64,000 nucleotides of DNA from Putridiphycobacter sp965230195 (lineage in GTDB: Bacteria; Bacteroidota; Bacteroidia; Flavobacteriales_D; Crocinitomicaceae): contig OZ245997.1 of assembly GCA_965230195.1 (NCBI GenBank), positions 3,782,001-3,846,000 on the forward strand, given 5' to 3'. This document shows, one piece after another, positions 5,965-15,096 of the stretch. The translations under genes and the position numbers were made by a program. The notes beneath the pieces are model-generated. The model worked only from the letters and a program-made list of their open reading frames with translations. It was not told the DNA's origin and made no database searches. How positions within the stretch are numbered: position 1 is the first letter of the stretch; every line of letters begins with the position of its first letter.

Positions 5965-8160
5965 ATGGAAAATATAGAAAAGTCTGTAAAAAGTGAAAGT
6001 AGAAGGGATTTCCTGATTAAGCTATCGCTTGGCGGAACCGGAATAATGGTAGGAATGGCTTTGGAAAGTTGCAACCCAATGCGAAGAGCCATGTTCAACA
6101 ATTTAGAAAATGTGGTTGCCGGTGCTAATTTTAATACAGAAAATAAAATTGGGCCAATGGCATGGCTTGAAATAACTAAGGATAATCAAATCATTCTTCA
6201 TTCGCCGAAAGTAGAAATGGGACAAGGCGCTTTTACTGGTCTGGCACAATTAGTTGCTGAAGAACTTGAAGTACATTTAAATCAGGTCACTGTTGTTCAT
6301 GCCACCACAGCAGGTCGACCAATAGATCCACGTTCCACAGGAGGAAGTGATTCAATTTCCGGACACTGGAATACGCTTAGAATGATTAGTGCAAAAATGA
6401 GAGTGATGTTATTGAATAATGCCAGTAAATTATTGAATGTACCAGTTGGATCTTTAAGAATTGAAAATGGAATAATCAAGTCTGACTCAGGTCAAATCAC
6501 TTTTGGAGAAATTGTTGAACAATCTACTGAATGGATTGAACCTAACGATAAGGACATTATTTTAAAAGAGAAAAAAGACTTTAAAGTCATTGGGCAGGCC
6601 TTACCAAGAGTGGATCTTGATCTAAAAATCAAGGGGGATCCAATTTATGGAATTGATATGCAGTTCCCTGATATGTTATATGGTCTAGTGATAAGACCAC
6701 CGAAAATTGACACCCAATTTGTAAGTGCAGATACTTCTGTAGCTGTGTCAATGCCTGGTGTTGTCAAGATAGTTCAAGAAGAAAACTTTATAGGTGTACT
6801 CGCAAAATCGAGACCTGAGGCCGAAATGGCAGCAAGAGCTGTCAAAATTGAATGGAAAACCAATAAAATTTGGAATCAAAAGGACATTGATGAAATCATC
6901 AAAGTTGGTAACTCTAAATCATATCTTATTCAAAAAGAAGGTAAGGTTCCGGATGGAGAATTGATTGAAGAAAATTATTCTACTTGTGCTGGTGCCCATG
7001 CTCAATTAGAACCTAATGGAACAGTAATTAAAGTTGAAAAAGATAAAGCTACAGTTTACATCTCTACTCAGGTTCCCAAATATACCAGAATTGAGATAGC
7101 CGAAGTATTGGGTATGAAAGAAGAGCAGGTTGAAGTTATCCCAACCTATTTGGGTGGTGGATTTGGAAGAAGATTACATACACCTAATGGTATACAGGCT
7201 GCTTTAATGGCAAAGGCTGTGGGTCAGCCAGTTCATGTGTTTTTTAGCCGTCAGGATGAGTTTCAAACTGCAAAATTAAGACCACCAACAAAGAATTTAT
7301 TGAAAGCAAAGTTGACTAAGGACGGCAGAATTGACTATTTAGAGCATCATATTTCTAGTGGTACCGCTGCTTACAGAAGTAGTCCAATCATGGCACCAGC
7401 TATGGAAACAATGATTGGTTCTGATATTGGTACCTGGGGAGGTGGAAGAAATGGTTACTTTAAGATTCCAAATTACCAGGTCTATTCCTGGAAGGCAGAT
7501 TTGCCATTTGATACTGCTATGTGGCGTGCTCCTGGTTTGATGGCTAATACTTTTGTTATGGAAAGCTTTATTGATGAATTGGCACATAAAGCAGGTAAAG
7601 ATCCCTTACAATTCAGAATTGATCATATTGCAGATACTGAAAAAGGCAGAAGACAAAAAAGAGTACTTAATGAGGCTGCTAAAAAAGCAGGTTGGGGCAA
7701 GACTTTACCAGCCGGAAGAGCCCTTGGTATAGCCTGGAGCGGAGAATTAGGGACTGTTGTGGCCCAGGTAGCTGAAGTTTCAATTGAAAATAATGAAATT
7801 AAGGTTCATAAGGTCACTTGTGCTATTGATCCCGTATTAGCTGTCAATCCTGATGGAATCAGAGCCCAGGTTGAAGGTGCCATTATCATGGGTTTAAGTG
7901 CCTGTATGTATGAAAAAGTAGAGGTTGTGGACAGTAAAATTGAGCCCACTATTTTTGGCCCCTACAGAATGGCTATGATGAAAGATGCCCCCAAAGACAT
8001 AGATGTTATTATTCTGGAAAGTGGTGACAGACCATCAGGTGTTGGAGAACCTCCTATTGGTCCAATCGGGGCCGCTATAGGTAATGCTGTTTTTGCACTT
8101 ACCGGCAAACGATTAAGAAATTTACCTCTGAACGAAGAATTTCAAAAAATTTCCAGCTAG
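5965..8160 (+). CDS. Molybdopterin-binding large subunit, IorB/aldehyde oxidase family
   Basis: A 731-residue protein that starts with a twin-arginine signal (S-R-R-D-F-L at 12-17 followed by a hydrophobic segment). Characteristic molybdenum-hydroxylase segments are PKVEMGQGAFTGLAQLVAEE, YLGGGFGRR, and the C-terminal VGEPPIGPIGAAIGNA, in which E695 corresponds to the family's catalytic glutamate. The domain order and size fit the isoquinoline 1-oxidoreductase beta subunit group, which hydroxylates N-heterocycles or oxidises aldehydes in the periplasm. Together with the 2Fe-2S subunit and the diheme protein it forms a complete electron path. The real substrate cannot be read from the sequence. 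Confidence 0.9.
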   Translation: MENIEKSVKSESRRDFLIKLSLGGTGIMVGMALESCNPMRRAMFNNLENVVAGANFNTENKIGPMAWLEITKDNQIILHSPKVEMGQGAFTGLAQLVAEELEVHLNQVTVVHATTAGRPIDPRSTGGSDSISGHWNTLRMISAKMRVMLLNNASKLLNVPVGSLRIENGIIKSDSGQITFGEIVEQSTEWIEPNDKDIILKEKKDFKVIGQALPRVDLDLKIKGDPIYGIDMQFPDMLYGLVIRPPKIDTQFVSADTSVAVSMPGVVKIVQEENFIGVLAKSRPEAEMAARAVKIEWKTNKIWNQKDIDEIIKVGNSKSYLIQKEGKVPDGELIEENYSTCAGAHAQLEPNGTVIKVEKDKATVYISTQVPKYTRIEIAEVLGMKEEQVEVIPTYLGGGFGRRLHTPNGIQAALMAKAVGQPVHVFFSRQDEFQTAKLRPPTKNLLKAKLTKDGRIDYLEHHISSGTAAYRSSPIMAPAMETMIGSDIGTWGGGRNGYFKIPNYQVYSWKADLPFDTAMWRAPGLMANTFVMESFIDELAHKAGKDPLQFRIDHIADTEKGRRQKRVLNEAAKKAGWGKTLPAGRALGIAWSGELGTVVAQVAEVSIENNEIKVHKVTCAIDPVLAVNPDGIRAQVEGAIIMGLSACMYEKVEVVDSKIEPTIFGPYRMAMMKDAPKDIDVIILESGDRPSGVGEPPIGPIGAAIGNAVFALTGKRLRNLPLNEEFQKISS

Positions 8161-8167
8161 TTAAACT

Positions 8168-9208
8168 ATGATGTTTGAATTCATTCAAATTGTAAATAAG
8201 GCTTTTGAACTCAACCAAAAGGGAATAGCATGTGCCCTGGTTTCATTAGTCACTGTTGAAGGCTCATCTTATCGAAAGGAAGGCGTTAGAATGCTGTTTG
8301 ATGAGCATATGAACGCTGTAGGAGCTATTAGCGGAGGATGTGTGGAGAAAGAAATTATCAGCAGAGGACAAAAAGTATTTGATACTGATCAGTCATTAAT
8401 CATCTCATATGACGGGCGATACAGGTTAGGTTGCGAAGGCACACTATACATATTGATAGAAAAATTTGAACCTTCGAACGGTTTTATGAGAGCGTTTGAA
8501 ACGGCATGCATTAATCGCTTACCTATTGTACTAACCAGTCACTTCAAACAGGCGAATGATACTTTTGGAAATTTCGGTACAATAATGACTGTCAACGGAC
8601 AGGAATATTCAATGGCTCGAAATGAAATTGACCAATCTAATATGATATTCAGACAGAGAATCCTTCCCCGGTTTCGCCTGATTATATTTGGTGCCGAACA
8701 TGATGCCTCAAAATTATGCCTTCAGGCCTCTCTGTTAGGGTGGGAAGTCATTGTTATCTGTTCAGAAAAAAAACAGATCAATCTCAATGATTTTTCAAGT
8801 GCTCGTGAACTCATTTTCACTAATCCTGAATCTTTTGACTACGAAAAGGTTGATGATCAAACAGCAGTTGTATTAATGACCCATAATTTTGGTTGGGATT
8901 TCCGTTACTTATCCCAACTCAGAAATCTAACAGTACCATATATTGGAGTATTGGGGTCTGCCAAAAGAAATAATCAACTTCAGGATACACTTTTGGAAAA
9001 TCACCCTGACATTGATTATGATTTTTTAGATTCAATTTATGGTCCTGCAGGACTGAATATCGGTGCTGTGACTCCGGAAGAAATCAGTATTTCCATTCTA
9101 TCCGAAATTATTACATTAACCCGTCAAAAAAGTCCGCAATCTATGCGTGAAATCGGCAAAAGTTATTCAATAACTACCCAGAGTAACACTCTAAAAAAAG
9201 AAGCTTAA
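8168..9208 (+). CDS. XdhC/CoxI-family molybdenum cofactor maturation protein
   Basis: The N-terminal XdhC/CoxI region shows VTVEGSSYRKEGVRML and the GAISGGCVEKEI motif with its conserved cysteine. The C-terminal half is the Rossmann-type XdhC domain, with RLIIFGAEHDA near residue 170 and VLMTHNFGWD near 240. At 346 residues it has the normal length. XdhC proteins bind and sulfurate the molybdenum cofactor and insert it into the cognate hydroxylase. It is 7 bp behind the large subunit and closes the operon, so it almost certainly serves that enzyme. Confidence 0.88.
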   Translation: MMFEFIQIVNKAFELNQKGIACALVSLVTVEGSSYRKEGVRMLFDEHMNAVGAISGGCVEKEIISRGQKVFDTDQSLIISYDGRYRLGCEGTLYILIEKFEPSNGFMRAFETACINRLPIVLTSHFKQANDTFGNFGTIMTVNGQEYSMARNEIDQSNMIFRQRILPRFRLIIFGAEHDASKLCLQASLLGWEVIVICSEKKQINLNDFSSARELIFTNPESFDYEKVDDQTAVVLMTHNFGWDFRYLSQLRNLTVPYIGVLGSAKRNNQLQDTLLENHPDIDYDFLDSIYGPAGLNIGAVTPEEISISILSEIITLTRQKSPQSMREIGKSYSITTQSNTLKKEA

Positions 9209-9257
9209 ATCAGGTAATAAATTGCCTTTAACCTACAATTAAACCACTTCAATTTAA

Positions 9258-9265
9258 TATATTTG
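9258..9265 (+). promoter_or_regulatory. -7 promoter element of the PLP-enzyme gene
   Basis: TATATTTG fits TAnnTTTG exactly. A transcript from here would begin near 9270. That gives a ~20-nt leader to the ATG at 9291 and supports this start over the ATG at 9279. Confidence 0.5.
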
Positions 9266-9290
9266 TCCGCCAATTCTAATGGTGGAAGTT

Positions 9291-11132
9291 ATGGAAAATC
9301 AACAAGTGCTCAATTATATTAAATCTGTTTTAGAAAATATGCCGACCGACTGGTTAAATTTAACCACACACAGGCTGGATATTTATGAAGAAAAACTGGC
9401 AAAATCTCAGTTTTTAGAACAGTTTGAGCAATTGTTTAATAACCAAAATACCAAACCGGCAGCTTTAAATGCTTTACCAACTGCCTTTGATTATATCAGA
9501 TTGGGACATCCCCTATCCTGTGTACTTGAGTGGGTTATTGGTGGATTACATGGACAGCATGCCGATAACGTGATTAGTTTTTCATCCTCGACTATTCCGG
9601 TAATGGCAGTGTTGAGAAAAAACCTTTTAGATAAAAAAAACACACTTATCACTTATACCGGGCAATTGCCTGAAGCTTTTGACGAAAATACTCTCAAGCA
9701 GATTTATGGTTATCAATTTGACCTGCAAAAGGTAGAACGACCAGAAGATATTTCCGATTTTGAAGGCAGCACTGTTTTTATTTCTGAATCCCAAGATATT
9801 TGTCGTTTCAATCTTGATTCAAAGGTTGATTTTTACATTAATACTCAACAAGATTTAGGAAGTATTTTATTGGTTAATGGCGCAGAAAACGAAACTTATA
9901 TTTCTGAAATACAACACGTAAGAAGAAGAGAAACCATTGCCATGACGCCTGCCAACTGTTTAGTAGCATTAAAACATTTAACTGATGGGGCTTCAAATCA
10001 AAGCCAAAATAACAGGGAAGCTAATCAGGCACAGGTTTTAGATTCAGTCCGAAAAATTACCAATACCAATATCAATGCACTGGTTGGTTCAAGTGGATTA
10101 TCAGTACAATATGCCATAGTAATGGGATTGATACATGATGCCATAGAAAAACACCCTGAAAAAGCCATTAAAATTGTTGTTCCACCTAACTGTTATGGAG
10201 GAACTAATGACCAGGCCAGACGGGTAGCTGCCTGTAATGACAAAATTGAAGTAATGGACCTTCCTGTTGATGGTGGTCAGGATATGGTACAAAGCATTGA
10301 AGTGGTTTTAAATCAGATTGCTCAGGAAGATGCAGTACCTTATATCATTGCTGAAATTCCTACTAACCCACGGGTTGAAGTACCGGATTTGATGAAATTA
10401 CGTGAAGTTTTAAGCAAGGAACGTCAAACCACTAATGGAAACCATGCTGTTCCTCCTGTATTTATTTTAGACCAAACATTTTGTCCTAATGTTCACTTTT
10501 TAGGTGAAAGTGATATGCTTTCGTCAGTTAGAACCATTGCCTACGTCAGTGGATCAAAATTCCCAAGTGGTGGTATGTGTACGGCAGGATACTGCACTGC
10601 CAACGAAAAGGCCGAAGACCTGATGGAGAAAATAGCAATACACCTTCACTTATGTGATAATGAAGCTACCGATCTTCAGATTGAAATTTTAGCTAAGCAA
10701 CTGCCTTCAATGAACCAAAGAATTCATGATGCCTATCTGAATACCCGTGAGTTTGTTAATTTTATTGGTGAACATCTTCCAGACGCTAAAATTAACTTCG
10801 TATCTGAGGAATTGGCCAGCGAAGGGTTTACACCTTCTGTATTTTCTCTCGATTTACCAACCAAGGGGAATTCTGAAGAGGAAAAAGAAACGTATAAACG
10901 GGCTTTAAACCTGAAACTAATCAATTTAATGATTAATGAAATTCCGGGCGAAAGCAAATTCTGTGTGAGTTACGGACAATTAAAAGGATGTTACTGGACT
11001 ATACCAGCTACCTCTACTCAGGGGACGACTAAGGAAGGTGATAAAGACTATATTGTTCGGGTAGCCCTTGCTCCTGACCTCGACTTAGAACATCATAAAC
11101 AGATTTTTTTAGAATTTGTTAAAGGAATCTAA
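9291..11132 (+). CDS. PLP-dependent Cys/Met-metabolism-type enzyme with long N-terminal domain
   Basis: About 613 residues. The C-terminal ~390 residues follow the Cys/Met metabolism PLP fold: GSSGLSVQYAIVMGLIHDAI, PPNCYGGTNDQARR, EIPTNPRVEVPD, the aspartate in FILDQTFCPN, and the PLP lysine in YVSGSKFPSGG (K423 with this start). Relatives such as cystathionine gamma-synthase are ~380-400 residues, so the first ~220 residues are an extra region. They resemble a second, partly degenerate copy of the fold's N-terminal part (VISFSSSTIPVMAVL). The reaction is probably sulfur amino-acid transformation, but the exact one is not clear. The start at 9291 is preferred because 9279 lies only ~10 nt from the expected transcription start. 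Confidence 0.75.
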   Translation: MENQQVLNYIKSVLENMPTDWLNLTTHRLDIYEEKLAKSQFLEQFEQLFNNQNTKPAALNALPTAFDYIRLGHPLSCVLEWVIGGLHGQHADNVISFSSSTIPVMAVLRKNLLDKKNTLITYTGQLPEAFDENTLKQIYGYQFDLQKVERPEDISDFEGSTVFISESQDICRFNLDSKVDFYINTQQDLGSILLVNGAENETYISEIQHVRRRETIAMTPANCLVALKHLTDGASNQSQNNREANQAQVLDSVRKITNTNINALVGSSGLSVQYAIVMGLIHDAIEKHPEKAIKIVVPPNCYGGTNDQARRVAACNDKIEVMDLPVDGGQDMVQSIEVVLNQIAQEDAVPYIIAEIPTNPRVEVPDLMKLREVLSKERQTTNGNHAVPPVFILDQTFCPNVHFLGESDMLSSVRTIAYVSGSKFPSGGMCTAGYCTANEKAEDLMEKIAIHLHLCDNEATDLQIEILAKQLPSMNQRIHDAYLNTREFVNFIGEHLPDAKINFVSEELASEGFTPSVFSLDLPTKGNSEEEKETYKRALNLKLINLMINEIPGESKFCVSYGQLKGCYWTIPATSTQGTTKEGDKDYIVRVALAPDLDLEHHKQIFLEFVKGI

Positions 11133-11468
11133 ACCTTAAAAAGCAGACCCTGATCTGGAAGTCTATACCTCCATTGACCGAATGGTTAAGTTTAAAAACT
11201 GGATGCGCTGATTTAAATTTATAATCAAAGACAGAACAGATTTTCTACCTATTCCGGATCAACTTGAACAATGAATAAGAAAATCATTCATTCTCGATAT
11301 TAAATTCTACCGAATTTCACTCGAACAGACATGATTTTCATAAACAAAACTGTCAATTTGAGTGCTGCTTGTATTGAGTGCTTGAATCGAGCGGAGTCGA
11401 GATTAAGTCGAAGCATATCGAAAATAGGTTTTGAAAATAAATTCTTCTTAAATATTATTCACATTAAA
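11133..11468. other. Gene-free stretch holding a REP-like pair
   Basis: There is no credible gene between the PLP enzyme and the convergent DUF2541-like gene. The first ~150 bp show nothing recognisable. From about 11286 to 11436 there are two facing copies of a flavobacterial REP-like palindrome, listed separately. No clear terminator was found. Confidence 0.6.
11286..11436. repeat. Inverted pair of REP-like elements
   Basis: The left unit (about 11291-11331), read on the minus strand, gives GTCTGTTCGAGTGAAATTC and ends in ATATCGAGAAT. The right unit (about 11350-11434) reads CTGTCAATTTGAGTGCTGC, carries the palindromic GAGCGGAGTCGAGA block and ends in ATATCGAAAAT. Both share the start GTC-n(2-3)-TT-n-GAGTG and the end TATCGAnAAT and face each other, like a BIME. 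Similar elements are common between genes in flavobacterial genomes. Confidence 0.5.
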
Positions 11469-11897
11469 TCAATGTCTTCCCCAAGCCACAACAATGGCTT
11501 TACCATTATGGCCCCTGATGGTTTTATAATTTAATTTGATTTTTTTAATGACTCTTTTATTCCCTGGCAGATCAATCATTCTGGTCATGGTTCCCGGGTT
11601 AAATCGCTTATTAAATACAACATTTTTGTTTGTACCATTTCCAAACACAATATTGATATTGCGCAGAAAAACAGGTGCCTTTTTTATAGCAAATTTCAAA
11701 CGGGTATAATGTCCCTTGTGATGTGTAACCATAATCTCGTCATGGTCGGCTTTCATATTGACTGTTTTTAGTCCTAACTTCTCCCAACCTTTATCTACTC
11801 TGTGCTTACTAATTTCATTCGAACTTGTAAACGCCGACAAAAATAAAACACCTGCCATCAATATACCTATCACTTTTACCCATTTCATAATTTTCAA
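11469..11897 (-). CDS. Exported DUF2541-like protein
   Basis: 142 residues with an N-terminal signal peptide (basic start, hydrophobic VIGILMAGVLFLSAF, cleavage near residue 24). The mature part has the beta-rich pattern of DUF2541-like proteins: WEKLGLKTVNMKADHDEI, then YTRLKFAIKKAPVFLRNINI and VVFNKRF, GTMTRMIDLPG, and a final VVAWGRH. Function is unknown. The start could also be the ATG three codons downstream (11888). It is the last gene of the minus-strand group and sits ~95 bp after the CutA-like gene. Confidence 0.68.
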   Translation of the reverse strand: MKIMKWVKVIGILMAGVLFLSAFTSSNEISKHRVDKGWEKLGLKTVNMKADHDEIMVTHHKGHYTRLKFAIKKAPVFLRNINIVFGNGTNKNVVFNKRFNPGTMTRMIDLPGNKRVIKKIKLNYKTIRGHNGKAIVVAWGRH

Positions 11898-11991
11898 TTT
11901 TATTGTTTTATGGTATGACTACTGATTTTAAAAAAGGTTTAATCCCTTTTTAGTTCTCAATAACACAAAATGATAGAAAATCCTTGAGAAA

Positions 11992-12312
11992 TTAAACCTG
12001 CATCACATCTGACTGTATTTGTTTAGACTGCTCCCAGTCCATGTGTACTATGGGAATAGAATAAATTTCCGGTAGATTTTCTTTTTCCGGATAAAGATCT
12101 CTGATACGCTGGTCAATATTTTTGAACAGCAGACTTTTTGTTTTAGCCGTCATTAGAAATATATCCTTAGATACTATACTTTTACCATTATACTCAACTC
12201 TTTTAATTCCTGATTTAAGGTTTACATCTACAACAAAGTCTTCAGTCAACAACACCTCTGCAATTTTTTTAACCTGCATTTCGCTGGTACTTATAATTCT
12301 TAGTAATATCAT
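11992..12312 (-). CDS. CutA1-like protein
   Basis: 106 residues in the CutA order: an opening strand LRIISTSE, a helix with KKIAEVLLTEDFVVDVNL, a strand ending in IKRVEYNGKSI, then IFLMTAKTKSLLFKNIDQRI, LYPEKENLPEIYSIPIV and a C-terminal MDW. CutA1 proteins are trimeric, PII-like small proteins linked to divalent metal tolerance. The conserved cysteine of the C-V-N motif is missing here (the segment reads VVDVNL), so metal binding may differ. It lies 16 bp behind the TolC-like gene and may be the last member of the export operon. Confidence 0.68.
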   Translation of the reverse strand: MILLRIISTSEMQVKKIAEVLLTEDFVVDVNLKSGIKRVEYNGKSIVSKDIFLMTAKTKSLLFKNIDQRIRDLYPEKENLPEIYSIPIVHMDWEQSKQIQSDVMQV

Positions 12313-12328
12313 AAATCCAAACTATACT

Positions 12329-13744
12329 TTAATCAACACAAAGCAAACCAAATGCATATTTGGTTTTTAACTCAGCAATTCTGTTTTTCATTTTTAATTC
12401 AATCAATTTTTGTTGCGCTTTGATATATGATAATTCACGCGCGTTAATCATAAATAAAGAGCTTTCCCCATTATCAAAAAGATTCCGTTCTCCATTTAAT
12501 AATCTTTCATTATTTAGTACTGTTTCTTCATACAATAACACTTGTTCATAAGCTGTCTGCCACTCATTTAACGAAGCATTCGCCTTATAAATCAGCTGTG
12601 CCTGCTTGGTTCTCTGATCTAAAACAGTTTCCTGAATTTTAATATCAGTCATCCGTAATTCTCCCCGTTCTTTTCTCAATAGCACCGGCATACTAAATGT
12701 CATTCCCAGTGTGTAATTATTAGGAGAAAAGGTTCCTAACGAACTACCTCCAACAGGTTCGGTAATGGGGTTGTAATTCAAGTTTAGTGTCGGTTTTAAC
12801 TGTTCCCTTTTCCACCTTTCTTCAATGGCTAACTGATCCAGTTTATTTGTATATAAAGTTAATTCAGGATGCCCATTGATTAAAGTATCCATTTTTAAAT
12901 AATAAGCAGGATCTGTTTCTATTCCACCTGAATCATCACCTACAATTGGAGTAACAAATTCACTTAATTCCAGTGGAACAGCACCTTCGGACCACAGGTA
13001 AATTGACAATAAGGCTGTGGCATTAGTAAAATGCAATTGCGATTGCCGGTATTGTAATTGTCGGTTTTGAACCTGAATACCAGCTTCGACAGTATCTATA
13101 AACGACCGCTCACCTAAAACTGCAGTTTGACGGACCGCTTTTAACCGATCAGTAGCCACTGCCAGGGCGTTTTTATTAATTTGAAGCTCCTGATAATAAC
13201 GGTACCACTCCCAGTAAACTGTACCGGCTTCGAATAAAAGATTATTCAATATAACGGTCCGTTGTAATGCAGTTCCGTTACTGAATATTTTTGCTTTTTT
13301 AAGTTCTGCTCTCCTTTTGTCAATAATCAGCCCCTGACCAATTGGAATTGAAATACCAGCATACAGCAGACCTGGTCCAGGTGTGGTATTTTGTTCATTT
13401 AAAAACACACCATTATTCACTTCATATCCTGCTTTAAATTCAGCGCCAAACCAAGTGGGTACTTTTAAACCACCATCAATCAAGCTGTAATACTGTTTGC
13501 CATCAAAATATTTCTGAGAAAGGTCCGCCTGTAATTTAGGATCAAATGCACCTTTTGCCTTCATAACAGCTGCATCACCGTACATCAGTTGCAAATCAGC
13601 TTGTCTGGCTACAGGGTGGTGATCAGTAACCAGTTTCATAAATTGTTCGAATGAAAATGAACGGGTACTGTCGGACTGTGCAATTACAGCACTATGACAA
13701 AGCACCAGTACTAAACAAAAAATTAATTTAACTCGTAACTTCAT
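12329..13744 (-). CDS. TolC-family outer membrane efflux protein
   Basis: 471 residues with a clear signal peptide (KLIFCLVLVLCHSAVIAQ). The rest is two internally similar halves rich in long amphipathic helices (KAKIFSNGTALQRTVILNN, KQAQLIYKANASLNEWQTAY) and shows the TolC pattern of Asn/Gln/Ala-rich helices. It is the outer membrane channel of the type I-like exporter encoded by the two preceding genes. Its ATG overlaps the stop codon of the HlyD-like gene (TAATG), indicating translational coupling. Confidence 0.88.
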   Translation of the reverse strand: MKLRVKLIFCLVLVLCHSAVIAQSDSTRSFSFEQFMKLVTDHHPVARQADLQLMYGDAAVMKAKGAFDPKLQADLSQKYFDGKQYYSLIDGGLKVPTWFGAEFKAGYEVNNGVFLNEQNTTPGPGLLYAGISIPIGQGLIIDKRRAELKKAKIFSNGTALQRTVILNNLLFEAGTVYWEWYRYYQELQINKNALAVATDRLKAVRQTAVLGERSFIDTVEAGIQVQNRQLQYRQSQLHFTNATALLSIYLWSEGAVPLELSEFVTPIVGDDSGGIETDPAYYLKMDTLINGHPELTLYTNKLDQLAIEERWKREQLKPTLNLNYNPITEPVGGSSLGTFSPNNYTLGMTFSMPVLLRKERGELRMTDIKIQETVLDQRTKQAQLIYKANASLNEWQTAYEQVLLYEETVLNNERLLNGERNLFDNGESSLFMINARELSYIKAQQKLIELKMKNRIAELKTKYAFGLLCVD

Positions 13745-15096
13745 TATTTTTTTGATTTTGAAGAGGTTGTATTTTCAGGATTATTATAATCGGGAGGGAA
13801 ATTATTGACCTTTCGCCATAGTTCGTACCAAATAGGAACATCATTCAATAATAACATATTAGATGTGGCTGATCCTACCCTCAAAGCTTCCGGCCAGGTT
13901 TGATCTTCTTCGTCAGGTGCAACTAATACTCTGTATTTTCCATTTGTGCTGATATAATTATCAACAGCATATACAATACCACCATATGTCCCGTAGCTCG
14001 CATTTGGCCAACCGGAAAAAACAATAGCCGGCCAGCCTTCAAACTGAATTCTGACCTTCTGCCCTTTTCCAATCAATGGCAGGTCTATTGGGTCAACATA
14101 CATTTCAACTACTAAATCATAATTTGCCGGCATGATGGTAATAATTTCGTCACCTTCCTTCAGAGTCTCTCCTATTCCCGATTGGATAATTTTAGTCAGG
14201 TAGCCATCCTGCGGAGCTACAATAAAATACATTCCTGACCGGATTGAATAGTTAGCATACTGGTTTTGCATTTTAGTCACTACCGCTTCAGCATCATACA
14301 TAGATGACATGGCTGCGTATTTATTCGATTCCGCTTTAGCAATTTCATTACGGTACTTCGATTTAATGGTATTCAATTTAATACGGGCATTGATGACTTT
14401 ATTTTTACTGGTGAGCAATTTATTTTCAACAGAGATTTTTTTTGCCAATGCATCCTGCATTTTTAATTCCCTGTTTTCAAGTTCTGTCAATGACTTTAAT
14501 CCGCTTTTATGCAACTCCTGAAATCTTTTGTATTGGTTAACTGCGGTTTGGTGCTTAATTTCTGCAGCCATCAGATCAATACTATCACTTGCTACCTGCA
14601 ATTCAGATTGTGCCAATAGATTAAGTGCCTGTTCCTGTTCCAGCTGACTGTTTAATGCCAAACCATCAATTTGATCGTCCAGGGCTTTTACCTTATCCAT
14701 ATAGGAAGATACTGCCAGTTCTTTGGATTTAATCTGATCATTTGTTCTTTCCAGCAAGTTAGGGTCAAAATAGCTGTCCTTTACTTCAGTTAAAAAAAGA
14801 ATGGTATCTCCTTTTTGTACAAAATCCCCTTCCTGAACAAACCACTTTTCAATTCTTCCGGGAATGACAGAGTTAATCGTTTGAGGCCGTTGATCCGGAC
14901 GCATTGTGGTCACAGTTCCGGCAGAAGATACAATTTGGGTCCATGGCAAGAACATAATCACCATAAATGTTACCAGAAAAATAGTCATTAATCGAAGTAA
15001 AACGTTTCCTGATTTTTTACCTGCCATTTTTTTAAGCGATTGAAACCTTTTATGATCCACTTTTGCATTGATACTGTTTTCAGATATATTAAGCAT
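13744..15096 (-). CDS. HlyD-family membrane fusion protein
   Basis: 450 residues with one transmembrane segment at about 35-57 (LMTIFLVTFMVIMFLPW). Then comes a biotinyl-lipoyl-like half motif (VIPGRIEKWFVQEGDFVQKG), a long coiled-coil hairpin (about 110-270), a second half motif (IVAPQDGYLTKIIQSGIGE), and a C-terminal barrel (YDLVVEMYVDPIDLPLIGKG). It links the ABC transporter in the inner membrane to the TolC-like channel. It overlaps the ABC gene by 8 bp and the TolC gene by 1 bp. Confidence 0.9.
   Translation of the reverse strand: MLNISENSINAKVDHKRFQSLKKMAGKKSGNVLLRLMTIFLVTFMVIMFLPWTQIVSSAGTVTTMRPDQRPQTINSVIPGRIEKWFVQEGDFVQKGDTILFLTEVKDSYFDPNLLERTNDQIKSKELAVSSYMDKVKALDDQIDGLALNSQLEQEQALNLLAQSELQVASDSIDLMAAEIKHQTAVNQYKRFQELHKSGLKSLTELENRELKMQDALAKKISVENKLLTSKNKVINARIKLNTIKSKYRNEIAKAESNKYAAMSSMYDAEAVVTKMQNQYANYSIRSGMYFIVAPQDGYLTKIIQSGIGETLKEGDEIITIMPANYDLVVEMYVDPIDLPLIGKGQKVRIQFEGWPAIVFSGWPNASYGTYGGIVYAVDNYISTNGKYRVLVAPDEEDQTWPEALRVGSATSNMLLLNDVPIWYELWRKVNNFPPDYNNPENTTSSKSKK

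Noticed and set aside
11331..11534. 67-residue plus-strand frame overlapping the REP-like repeat and the DUF2541-like gene
   Set aside because: It runs through repeat sequence and the 3' end of a better-supported gene on the other strand.
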